From Bacteroidia bacterium (GTDB lineage Bacteria > Bacteroidota > Bacteroidia > 2-12-FULL-35-15), in the NCBI GenBank assembly GCA_016786925.1, contig JAEUTU010000063.1:86600-150599 (forward strand): a stretch of DNA of 64,000 bases, written 5' to 3'. The notes under the pieces are model-generated. The model ran no database searches and was not told the DNA's origin. It worked only from the letters and a program-made list of their open reading frames with translations. Made by a program: the position numbers and the translations under genes. Shown here piece by piece: positions 57,051-64,000 of this stretch. Position 1 is the stretch's first letter, and every line of letters begins with the position of its first letter.

Positions 57051-58121
57051 ATGCGTTATGTTTTAACTATTACACTGGCACTTTTGTTCTTGTCAAATTT
57101 CATTTTTGCTCAAAAAATACATGATCTAAAGCCGGTTACCGTTTCTGACAAAAAGATCGCAGATACTGTTTTTGGAACCTGGAAATTTAGTGTACATGAT
57201 TATGAGTTTCTCGACAACGACCGTTTGCTGCTTTTGACTTTTGAAAGAAGTTTGGAAAAAGCGAAAGTGGTGTTGGTGGATGCTTCTCAAAAAATACTGT
57301 CCACTTTTTCGCTACCAGATGAAGCTCAACAATTTTATAGGGATTATATGGGTTTTGTGAATGTTATTTGCGTGGACCATATCTATAGAGTAAGTGTAAA
57401 GAACGATCAGATTCATTTGGGATCACTACCCGTTGAGGATTATCAAACGCGAATAATGCCATGCATTGATACTATTTTGTCGACCATTTACTTTTCTAAT
57501 TATCAGCGCGATTATCCTGAATTCACCTATTATGCCTATAATACAAACGATAGCACATATGCGGCTTTAAAAACTGTTACTGACCAGGAACAGCTTAAAG
57601 AATATAATATGGAATATTATTTTTTAAAACCTAAAGATCGCGTGTATGTTAGAAAACTTGCCGATTATTACAATGTAGATTTTCATAGAGTAGCAGCAAC
57701 CATGACCGGTGTTACCAATTCGGTGTACTACACACCATTATACGCACCACTTTTTACCATCCATGATACGGTTTGTGTATTTGATCATTACAATAATGCG
57801 ATCTTAAAATATGACAGAAATAACCGTTTAGTGGATTCTGTAAATATCAATTATCACCATCCTAAGAATTGGAGGGAGTGGAAGCATAAGTTGATCTTTG
57901 ATGAAGAAACAAGCAATGTGTATGCTGTTTATCAAAAAAATGGATTCTATTATTTGAAACAAATAGATCTTTACAAAGGTCAAATAATTGCATCGTACAA
58001 GCTTAGTAATCAGTATGTTGAAAATATTAAAGTGAAAAATGGATACGTATATTATGTGTACAGACCATTTGAATCATTACAGCAACAATTTGTTTACAAA
58101 GAACTGATCTTAAATGATTGA
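57051..58121 (+). CDS. Exported protein of unknown function
   Basis: 356 residues. The signal peptide ends near IFAQ (residue 21). The rest is rich in Tyr, Asp, Asn and Val, with repeated beta-strand pairs such as DNDRLLLLTFERS, VCVFDHYNNAILKYDRNNRLVDSV and NVYAVYQKNGFYYLKQID. This suggests a beta-propeller of about six blades. No lipobox, barrel end or T9SS domain, so a periplasmic location is likely. I do not recognise the family. A strong Shine-Dalgarno sequence precedes it. Confidence 0.7.
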   Translation: MRYVLTITLALLFLSNFIFAQKIHDLKPVTVSDKKIADTVFGTWKFSVHDYEFLDNDRLLLLTFERSLEKAKVVLVDASQKILSTFSLPDEAQQFYRDYMGFVNVICVDHIYRVSVKNDQIHLGSLPVEDYQTRIMPCIDTILSTIYFSNYQRDYPEFTYYAYNTNDSTYAALKTVTDQEQLKEYNMEYYFLKPKDRVYVRKLADYYNVDFHRVAATMTGVTNSVYYTPLYAPLFTIHDTVCVFDHYNNAILKYDRNNRLVDSVNINYHHPKNWREWKHKLIFDEETSNVYAVYQKNGFYYLKQIDLYKGQIIASYKLSNQYVENIKVKNGYVYYVYRPFESLQQQFVYKELILND

Positions 58122-58147
58122 CTTTTGGTTTGGTTTTTGTAACTTTA
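58118..58147 (+). promoter_or_regulatory. Promoter of the thioredoxin-like gene
   Basis: TTG at 58118-58120, 19 bases, then TAACTTTA (seven of eight bases match). It overlaps the stop of the upstream gene and is 26 bases before the ATG. Confidence 0.45.
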
Positions 58148-58172
58148 TGAAACATTACCAAACTATAAAACA

Positions 58173-58781
58173 ATGAAAAGATCATTCTTATTATTAACGA
58201 TCGCAGTAGCAACAACTGTAACTGCATTTATGCCTGCAATGAATCCTGAATTGGAAATAGGAAAGCCGGTGCCTTCTGCAGATGTAAAAATGATGGATGT
58301 TACCGGGAAAGAGATCTCCTTAGGTGATGCAAAATCTGAAAATGGCTTGTTGGTTATTTTTTCTTGTAATACTTGTCCTTATGTTAAATTAAGTGAAGCA
58401 AGGATCAAAGAAGTAACAGCTTTGGCTAAGAAAAATAAAATTGGAGTAGTGCTGGTGAATTCTAATGAAGCGCAACGTGAGGATGAGGATTCCTTTGAAG
58501 AGATGAAGAAATATGCAAAAGCACAATCGTATGATTTTTATTATGTCTTAGATAAAAACTCGGTAGTGGCTGATGCATTCGGAGCAACACGTACTCCACA
58601 TGTTTTTTTGTTTGATAAAAAAGGCTTAGCATACCGTGGTGCCATCGATGATAATATCAAAGATGTGAATGATGCGAAAGAACATTATTTGAAAGATGCT
58701 ATTGCCGCTGTTGGTTCAGGTAAGCCGGTAAAAACAACTTCTACCAAATCAGTAGGTTGTTCTATTAAAAGAGTAGAATAA
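58173..58781 (+). CDS. Exported thioredoxin-like (redoxin) protein
   Basis: 202 residues. An N-terminal hydrophobic signal segment (about 4-20) is followed by an AhpC/TSA-type thioredoxin fold. The active site is C65-N-T-C68 in FSCNTCPYV, a CxxC redox pair. Further motifs are NSNEAQREDEDSFEEMKKYA, ADAFGATRTPHVFLFDKKG (with the cis-Pro loop) and YRGAIDDN. This matches a family of exported thioredoxin-like proteins in Bacteroidota. Probably a periplasmic thiol-disulfide oxidoreductase or peroxiredoxin relative. Confidence 0.88.
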   Translation: MKRSFLLLTIAVATTVTAFMPAMNPELEIGKPVPSADVKMMDVTGKEISLGDAKSENGLLVIFSCNTCPYVKLSEARIKEVTALAKKNKIGVVLVNSNEAQREDEDSFEEMKKYAKAQSYDFYYVLDKNSVVADAFGATRTPHVFLFDKKGLAYRGAIDDNIKDVNDAKEHYLKDAIAAVGSGKPVKTTSTKSVGCSIKRVE

Positions 58782-58803
58782 TACGAAGAAAATAATCACC
58801 CAT

Positions 58804-58838
58804 AAAAAATCCCCTGAATGATCATTCAGGGGATTTTT
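58804..58838. terminator. Bidirectional terminator, perfect palindrome
   Basis: Stem AATCCCCTGAATGA / TCATTCAGGGGATT with A and T tracts outside. It lies between convergent genes. Confidence 0.93.
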
Positions 58839-58858
58839 GTTTATGATGTTCCGACTAA

Positions 58859-59209
58859 CTATTTGTCCAGATCTTCAAAATTTACATCAGAGAAGGAATT
58901 GTTTTCTGATGAATGTTCTGCACGAGGCTCAATAGCAGGAGAATTAGCTTTGATGTGTTCAATTGATTCATTCAAACCCTCTAAGAATTTTTCAAAATCT
59001 TCTTTGTATAAAAACAATTTGTGCTTTTCATAAAAGAATTTACCATCCTCACCAAAACGCTTCTTGCTTTCTGTGATCGTTAAGTAGAAGTCATTTCCTT
59101 TTGTACTTTTTACATCAAAGAAATACGTTCTTTTTCCGGCTCTAACAGATTTTGAGAAAATATCATCTCTGTCGTTCCCTTGTTTTTCAAATCCTTCTTC
59201 CATCGTCAT
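58859..59209 (-). CDS. DUF3276 PUR-alpha-like nucleic-acid-binding protein
   Basis: 116 residues. The PUR domain (about 15-85) has KSVRAGKRTYFFDVKSTKGNDFYLTITESKK and then KHKLFLYKEDFEKFLEGLNESI, the strand-helix pattern of PUR repeats. The C-terminal 30 residues are acidic and probably disordered. DUF3276 proteins are found through the Bacteroidota. The related Borrelia protein BpuR binds DNA and RNA. Targets here are unknown. Direct repeats lie upstream. Confidence 0.88.
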   Translation of the reverse strand: MTMEEGFEKQGNDRDDIFSKSVRAGKRTYFFDVKSTKGNDFYLTITESKKRFGEDGKFFYEKHKLFLYKEDFEKFLEGLNESIEHIKANSPAIEPRAEHSSENNSFSDVNFEDLDK

Positions 59210-59290
59210 AATTAAATAATTGAATAATTTTTTTCTTTTTTTAGAATTATACTTCTAGCAAATGTTTACAAAAAAAATTGCTAAAACAAG

Positions 59291-59325
59291 GCTTGTTAAT
59301 AACTTTTCATAGCTTGTTAATTAAC
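59291..59325. repeat. Two direct GCTTGTTAAT repeats upstream of the DUF3276 gene
   Basis: GCTTGTTAAT at 59291-59300 and again at 59312-59321, starts 21 bases apart, each followed within two bases by AAC. Two helical turns apart fits paired protein sites. Confidence 0.5.
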
Positions 59326-59343
59326 CCATCAAGCCTCAAAAAC

Positions 59344-61101
59344 TTAGTTTTTTTCTTCTTCTAGTAACTGCATTTTGTAGAGGTTGAAATAATTACCTTG
59401 TTTTGCCAACAATTCTTGATGATTTCCCTGTTCAATAATGCTTCCGTTCTTCATTACAATGATATGGTCTGCATTTTTTACGGATGAAACCCTATGTCCA
59501 ATGATGATGGTTGTTTTATCCTTCATAACGGTCTTCAAATTGGTCAAGATCTCTTCTTCTGTTTCGGTGTCTACAGCCGACAAACAATCGTCAAATATGA
59601 GTATTTGAGGCTCTTTGATGATTGCCCTTGCAATGGAGATGCGTTGTTTCTGACCACCGGAAAGAGTAATACCTCTCTCGCCAACTATTGTTTCAAATTG
59701 TTCCGGAAAGGCCGCAATGTTGTCAAATATGGCCGCATTTTTAGCGGCTTGTTCAATTTTCTTTTTGTCTTTATTCTCTATGCCAAATGCTATGTTATTG
59801 GAGATGGTATCTGAGAAAAGGAAAACTTCCTGTGGAACATAGCCAATGTTCTTTCTCAAGAGTGACAAATTATGTTTGGAGATCAATTGTTTGTCAAGTA
59901 TAATTTCACCTTCTGCCGGGTCATAAAGTCTGCAGATCAGGTTAGCAATAGTAGATTTTCCTGACCCTGTCTTTCCAATGATCGCTAATGAGCCTCCTTT
60001 TTCAATTTTAAAGGAGCAGTTATGTATAGCTGTGATGCCAGAATCGGGATAGGTAAAACTTACATTTTTGAATTCAATTGCACCTTCAATCGGGTAGATC
60101 TGATCATTGGTATTTGTGATAGCAGGGTTTGTCTGCAAGAATTCATTAATACGCGTTTGTGATGCTGCTGCCCTTTGGATAAGGGATGTTACCCAGCCCA
60201 AAGAGGCAATAGGCCAGGTTAAACGGTTCACATAAACAATGAATTCAGCGATATTTCCGTAGGTAAGTCCCTTGTTTTCAATTACTAACATTCCTCCGAT
60301 ATAAATCGTGAAAATAGTGCTTAAGCCAATTAACAAGATCATGAACGGCTGGAATAAGGATTCTGTTTTGATCAAGTTTAGTGTTCTGTTCTGGTAGGCT
60401 GCACTGTGTTTCTCAAATTCAGATATGGAATGACCTTCTCTACCATATGCTTTTAATACACGTATTCCCGAGAACGCTTCTTGTGCATGAGAGGTAATAT
60501 CCGATAATTTTTCTTGAACCTGGGTGCTTTTTTTATTGATCGTATGACTCACATAGTAGATCGAAATGGCAAGAATAGGCAATGGAATGAGTACATAGAT
60601 GGTGAGTTTTAGATCAATGTTGATCATAACAAAGATGGTGAGTGAAAACGTGACAGCTGTGTTGATGATATACATAATGGCCGGGCCAATATACATTCTT
60701 ACCCTGCTCACATCCTCACTGATACGGTTCATGATATCGCCCGTATTGTTCCTTTTATAAAAGCCGATATCCAGTTTTTGATAATGTTCATAGATCTCAT
60801 TTTTTAGATCATATTCAATGTGCCTCGACATAACAATAATGGTTTGGCGCATTAAAAACAAAAAGAAACCACTTATTACAGCCAATCCAATGATCAGACA
60901 TCCATAAAAGAGAAGCTGTATCTGAGGATCATTATCGGCATCTTTTAGAGCGGGGATCTCCTTTAAATAGTCGATCGCATCACGAACATAGGTAACAGAA
61001 TAAACTCCAAAAATATTAGATAGAATAACAAATACAACTCCTAATCCCAGTCTCCACCTGTATTTATAGAAGTATTTATTGATGTGTTTAAGTGATTTCA
61101 A
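59344..61101 (-). CDS. MsbA/MdlA-like ABC exporter (fused permease and ATPase)
   Basis: 585 residues. The N-terminal ABC exporter permease has six membrane segments (about 1-310). The ATPase has Walker [10 protein letters not shown], the Q-loop GYVPQEVFLFSD, signature LSGGQKQR, Walker B ILIFDDCLSAVD and the switch His in IIGHR. It acts as a dimer. Candidates are lipid, peptide or drug export. The permease start (KHINKYFYKYRWR) is like the MsbA-type group common in Bacteroidota. The call of substrate is not possible. Confidence 0.92.
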   Translation of the reverse strand: MKSLKHINKYFYKYRWRLGLGVVFVILSNIFGVYSVTYVRDAIDYLKEIPALKDADNDPQIQLLFYGCLIIGLAVISGFFLFLMRQTIIVMSRHIEYDLKNEIYEHYQKLDIGFYKRNNTGDIMNRISEDVSRVRMYIGPAIMYIINTAVTFSLTIFVMINIDLKLTIYVLIPLPILAISIYYVSHTINKKSTQVQEKLSDITSHAQEAFSGIRVLKAYGREGHSISEFEKHSAAYQNRTLNLIKTESLFQPFMILLIGLSTIFTIYIGGMLVIENKGLTYGNIAEFIVYVNRLTWPIASLGWVTSLIQRAAASQTRINEFLQTNPAITNTNDQIYPIEGAIEFKNVSFTYPDSGITAIHNCSFKIEKGGSLAIIGKTGSGKSTIANLICRLYDPAEGEIILDKQLISKHNLSLLRKNIGYVPQEVFLFSDTISNNIAFGIENKDKKKIEQAAKNAAIFDNIAAFPEQFETIVGERGITLSGGQKQRISIARAIIKEPQILIFDDCLSAVDTETEEEILTNLKTVMKDKTTIIIGHRVSSVKNADHIIVMKNGSIIEQGNHQELLAKQGNYFNLYKMQLLEEEKN

Positions 61102-61126
61102 GGGCTATTTATATATGCTTTACATT

Positions 61127-61156
61127 TTGGCTACTCGAAAAATAACTATAATTTTG
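61127..61156 (+). promoter_or_regulatory. Promoter of the leucine dehydrogenase operon
   Basis: TTG at 61127-61129, 19 bases, then TAATTTTG at 61149-61156, followed by GCGCC. Full consensus match. Same geometry as the rpsF promoter. Confidence 0.75.
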
Positions 61157-61177
61157 CGCCACCAAATGAATGTGGTA

Positions 61178-61185
61178 CAAAAGTA
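61178..61185 (-). promoter_or_regulatory. -7 box for the ABC exporter
   Basis: The minus strand reads TACTTTTG, matching TAnnTTTG. It is 76 bases before the exporter ATG and downstream of the opposing leucine dehydrogenase promoter, so the two transcription units would run into each other. Confidence 0.45.
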
Positions 61186-61234
61186 AGCATTAAACAATTC
61201 GGCACACCGCCAATTAATCAATAAACAAATAAGT

Positions 61235-62344
61235 ATGATACAAGTTCAGGATATTAAAAATTCATCGTTGATGGAAAATCCGGTTATCGCCCAAATGGCT
61301 CTGAATAAACACGAACAGATCGTTTTTTGTAACGATAATGAAACTGGTTTAAAAGCGATCATCGCTATTCATAACACGGTTTTAGGCCCAAGTTTGGGCG
61401 GAACACGTATGTGGGCGTATAATAATGAAATGGAAGCATTAACCGATGTTCTTCGTCTTTCCAGAGGGATGACCTATAAATCGTCTGTAGCAGGATTAAA
61501 TTTAGGAGGAGGTAAAGCGGTGATCATTGGCGACTCTAAAACGCAAAAAAATGAAGCTTTAATGCGCAGATTCGGGAAGTTTGTCAATAGCTTGTCCGGA
61601 AAATACATTACAGCGGAAGATGTTGGTGTAAGCACAAAAGATATGGAGTACATTAAAATGGAAACAGATTTTGTAAGCGGCTTACCTGTAAATATGGGAG
61701 GTAGTGGTGATCCTTCTCCCGTTACTGCTTATGGTGTTTACTTGTCGATGAAAGCTTCAGCTAAAGAAAAATGGGGTAATGATAGCTTGTCAGGTAAAAA
61801 AGTGGTTGTGCAAGGGATTGGTCATGTAGGTGAAAGCTTAGTGAAGCATTTGGTGAAAGAAGGTGCTAAGGTTTCTATTTTCGATATTAATGAAGAAAGA
61901 GTAAAAGCCGTTGCTAAAGAAACAGGTGCAGAGGTGATCGCTGATGGATCGAAGATCTATGATCTGGAAATGGATATCTATGCTCCATGTGCATTAGGAG
62001 CAACAGTGAATACCGATACATTGAATCGCTTAAAATGTGCTATCATTTGCGGTGCAGCAAATAATCAGTTAGCAGACGAAAATGTGCATGGTAAAATGGT
62101 GATCGAAAAAGGGATTTTGTATGCTCCTGATTTTGTAGTGAACGCAGGTGGAATCATCAATGTGTATTATGAATTAGAAGGATATAACAGAGAGCGTGCT
62201 TTAGCACATGCAGAGAAGATCTATGATACCACATTAAATATTTTCAAGATCTCTAAAGAGCAAAATATCCCAACATACATTGCCGCGAATCGTTTGGCAG
62301 AAAAACGTATTGCTGATATTGCAAAGATCAAAGTGTCATTTTAA
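61235..62344 (+). CDS. Leucine dehydrogenase (Glu/Leu/Phe/Val dehydrogenase family)
   Basis: 369 residues. Motifs: LGPSLGGTRM, MTYKSSVAGLNLGGGKAV with substrate-binding K82 and catalytic K94, and the NAD site VVVQGIGHVGESL. The family oxidatively deaminates branched-chain or aromatic amino acids to keto acids. Length and the GGGKAV pattern fit leucine or valine dehydrogenase rather than glutamate dehydrogenase. In Bacteroidota such enzymes feed branched-chain fatty acid primers. It leads an operon with nusB. Confidence 0.9.
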   Translation: MIQVQDIKNSSLMENPVIAQMALNKHEQIVFCNDNETGLKAIIAIHNTVLGPSLGGTRMWAYNNEMEALTDVLRLSRGMTYKSSVAGLNLGGGKAVIIGDSKTQKNEALMRRFGKFVNSLSGKYITAEDVGVSTKDMEYIKMETDFVSGLPVNMGGSGDPSPVTAYGVYLSMKASAKEKWGNDSLSGKKVVVQGIGHVGESLVKHLVKEGAKVSIFDINEERVKAVAKETGAEVIADGSKIYDLEMDIYAPCALGATVNTDTLNRLKCAIICGAANNQLADENVHGKMVIEKGILYAPDFVVNAGGIINVYYELEGYNRERALAHAEKIYDTTLNIFKISKEQNIPTYIAANRLAEKRIADIAKIKVSF

Positions 62345-62372
62345 TTTTTTATTAATCGTATAATCAGAGGTT

Positions 62373-63320
62373 ATGTTAAACAGAAGGTATTTAAGAATTA
62401 AGGCGATGCAGGCGTTATACGGTTTTTTTCAATCGGAGAATAAAGATCTTGCTAAAACAGAACGTGAAATGTTCACAGGGATAGATAAGATCTATGACCT
62501 TTATATCTATCAGTTAGCGTTTTTGTTGGAATTAAAACATGTGGCGGGTGTACTAATTGAGGAGGCTAAAACGAAACACCTTCCTTCCAAAGAAGATCTG
62601 AATCCCAATTTGAAATTTATTGAGAATAAGTTTCTCATTCAGTTGGAGGAGAATATTCATTTGAAACGCGAGATGAATAATCGTAAGATTAGCTGGAATA
62701 ATGAATTTGAGCTGGTAAAAAAGGTGCTCAATACGATCAAAGCTTCAGAGATCTACGGAAAGTATATGAATGTTTCCGATGATTCATACAAAACTGATCG
62801 CAACTTTATCATAGAGATCTTTAAAGAATTTATTGCGGATTATGAAGTGCTGAATCATTTGTATGAGGAAAAGAATTTGCACTGGGGAGATGATATTTAC
62901 ATTGTGAATCCGACAGTTGTTAAAACAATTGAGAGTTTTAAAGAAGATTCAACTCCCGATCTGCATTTAAGTGTGTTGTATAAAGACAGAGAAGAGGATA
63001 TGGAATTTGTGAAGGATCTTTTACGACAAACGGCTATCCGTAATGATGAAACGGAAAAGTTGATCGGTGATAAAACAAAGAATTGGGAAGTGGAACGTAT
63101 TGCGATGATGGATGTTCTTCTCATGAAAATGGCTATTACGGAGATGTTGCATTTTTCAAGTATTCCTGTTAAAGTAACATTGAATGAATATATTGAGATC
63201 TCGAAAATGTACAGTACTCCTAAGAGTAAGATCTTTATTAATGGTATTTTGGATAAGCTCGTTGCCGATTTTAAATCGGGAAATATGCTTAACAAAATGG
63301 GTAGAGGTTTAATGGAATAA
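62373..63320 (+). CDS. nusB: Transcription antitermination factor NusB (long form)
   Basis: 315 residues, about twice the E. coli size but the usual length for the Bacteroidota form. It starts LNRRYLRIKAMQALYGFFQ, the RNA-binding first helix. The canonical C-terminal part is WEVERIAMMDVLLMKMAITEMLHF, then IPVKVTLNEYIEISKMYSTPKSKIFINGILDKL. The middle insertion of about 150 helical residues is phylum-specific. It binds boxA RNA with NusE (uS10) in antitermination of rRNA transcription. It follows the dehydrogenase by 28 bases. Confidence 0.95.
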   Translation: MLNRRYLRIKAMQALYGFFQSENKDLAKTEREMFTGIDKIYDLYIYQLAFLLELKHVAGVLIEEAKTKHLPSKEDLNPNLKFIENKFLIQLEENIHLKREMNNRKISWNNEFELVKKVLNTIKASEIYGKYMNVSDDSYKTDRNFIIEIFKEFIADYEVLNHLYEEKNLHWGDDIYIVNPTVVKTIESFKEDSTPDLHLSVLYKDREEDMEFVKDLLRQTAIRNDETEKLIGDKTKNWEVERIAMMDVLLMKMAITEMLHFSSIPVKVTLNEYIEISKMYSTPKSKIFINGILDKLVADFKSGNMLNKMGRGLME

Positions 63321-63364
63321 GTATTTAAGAATAAATAATAGTATAAATTAAAACAATAACAGAT

Positions 63365-63835
63365 ATGAAAACATCATTTTTATTTTTGGGATTCGTTTTT
63401 TTGATCGCAGCATGTGAACCGCCTAAGGCAAATCAGGCTGAACCACAGGTTTCTACCGATGTGATCAATGTGCCGGCTACGGCTTCTGATAAACCGTTAG
63501 AAGCAGGAATGGGCGCTCAAATGACTTTCGTAGAAGAAAGCCACGATTTTGGAAAGATCACGCAAGGAGAAAAAGTGTCCTACTCATTCGTGTTTAAGAA
63601 TACCGGTAATTCGGATCTTGTGATCTCGAATGCATCTGCAAGCTGTGGTTGTACGGTTCCCAATTATCCTAAAACCCCTGTTAAGCCGGGGCAAGAGTCA
63701 AAGATCGATGTGGTGTTTGATAGTTCAGGAAAATCAGGCTTGGTTTCAAAAACGGTAACGCTTGTCACCAACTGCATGCCGAGTACAAAGCAATTAACAA
63801 TCAGCACTACTGTTATGGTGCCGGAAGAAGAGTAA
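63365..63835 (+). CDS. DUF1573 lipoprotein
   Basis: 156 residues. The lipoprotein signal has lipobox LIAAC with C17 lipidated. The DUF1573 beta domain (about 50-150) has HDFGKITQGEKVSYSFVFKNTG, SCGCT with the Cys pair, and PVKPGQESKIDVVFDSSGK. The family is exported and Ig-like, often present between nusB and yajC in Bacteroidota. The role is not established. 44 bases after nusB and 43 before yajC. Confidence 0.93.
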   Translation: MKTSFLFLGFVFLIAACEPPKANQAEPQVSTDVINVPATASDKPLEAGMGAQMTFVEESHDFGKITQGEKVSYSFVFKNTGNSDLVISNASASCGCTVPNYPKTPVKPGQESKIDVVFDSSGKSGLVSKTVTLVTNCMPSTKQLTISTTVMVPEEE

Positions 63836-63878
63836 TAAGTAACAATCAATAAATTAATCAATCTAAAAACAAAAAATT

Positions 63879-64000
63879 ATGGAGCAATTAGGACAGTTTA
63901 TACCCTTGATATTGATCATTGTGGTGTTTTATTTTTTTATGATCCGTCCTCAATTAAAAAAGGCGAAAGAACAAAAGAAATTTCGTGAGAACTTAAAAGT
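63879..64000 (+). CDS. yajC: Preprotein translocase subunit YajC, N-terminal part
   Basis: The ATG at 63879 opens a frame that runs off the window after 40 codons. The translation [20 protein letters not shown] is one membrane segment, followed by [15 protein letters not shown]. This is the YajC signature (FFxxRPQxKxxKE). It is an accessory part of the Sec translocon with SecDF. The gene order nusB-DUF1573-yajC is typical of the phylum and supports the call. Confidence 0.93.
   Translation, partial: MEQLGQFIPLILIIVVFYFFMIRPQLKKAKEQKKFRENLK

Overview
The window reads as chromosomal DNA from a low-GC member of the Bacteroidota. Four things point there. Several exported proteins end in type IX secretion (T9SS) sorting domains. 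Families found mostly in this phylum are present (DUF3276, DUF5606, DUF983, the long NusB form, and DUF1573 followed by YajC). Starts mostly lack Shine-Dalgarno sequences. Bacteroidota-type promoters (TTG, about 19 bases, TAnnTTTG) recur. Genus cannot be fixed from the sequence alone. I see no rRNA, tRNA, insertion sequence, prophage or CRISPR array, and every gene-free stretch is under 300 bases.

Layout. 1-6.1 kb: fragment of an AI-2E-type permease, a YdjM-like membrane hydrolase, a Rossmann protein, a DUF983 protein, an ABC-F ATPase and CTP synthase. 6.3-11.1 kb: a TonB-dependent receptor, then an AMP nucleosidase-holA-EVE operon. 11.2-17.3 kb (+): an orphan HsdR-N nuclease-like protein, a T9SS subtilase, DUF5606, an M3 peptidase and a DinB protein. 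17.3-21.8 kb: MurB, two glycosyltransferases, an orphan membrane protein and FtsE. 22.0-29.4 kb: a 1047-residue TPR protein with an outer-membrane barrel protein, a VOC protein and GyrB.

29.5-37.5 kb is a surface-protein block on the minus strand. It holds a 1415-residue adhesin-like protein with a type B T9SS domain, two collagen-like proteins that share an N-terminal module, and a small exported protein. 37.7-44.9 kb is housekeeping: dnaX, rpsF-rpsR-rplI, MazG, a LOG-family protein and uvrA. 45.0-54.8 kb is a polysaccharide assembly operon on the minus strand: phosphodiester glycosidase-like protein, AsnB, glycosyltransferase, Wza-like exporter, Wzc-like tyrosine kinase, RmlC, WecA-like transferase and lytic transglycosylase. 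54.9-64.0 kb: sodium:solute symporter, DnaJ-like membrane protein, an unknown exported protein, a thioredoxin-like protein, a DUF3276 PUR protein, an MsbA-like ABC exporter, leucine dehydrogenase, NusB, DUF1573 and the start of YajC.

The observation I would follow first is a run of ten A residues in dnaX, exactly at the end of the clamp-loader core. Slippage by one base in either direction reaches a stop codon almost at once, which would give a gamma-like short product beside tau. Others worth a look are a perfect Shine-Dalgarno sequence before rplI in the operon that encodes bS6 and bS18, the Gly-Tyr hexanucleotide repeat in the Wzc tail, overlapping opposed promoters at 61.13-61.19 kb, and a terminator-like hairpin that holds the promoter box of the polysaccharide operon. 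I found no clear defence system or other wholly new multi-gene system.
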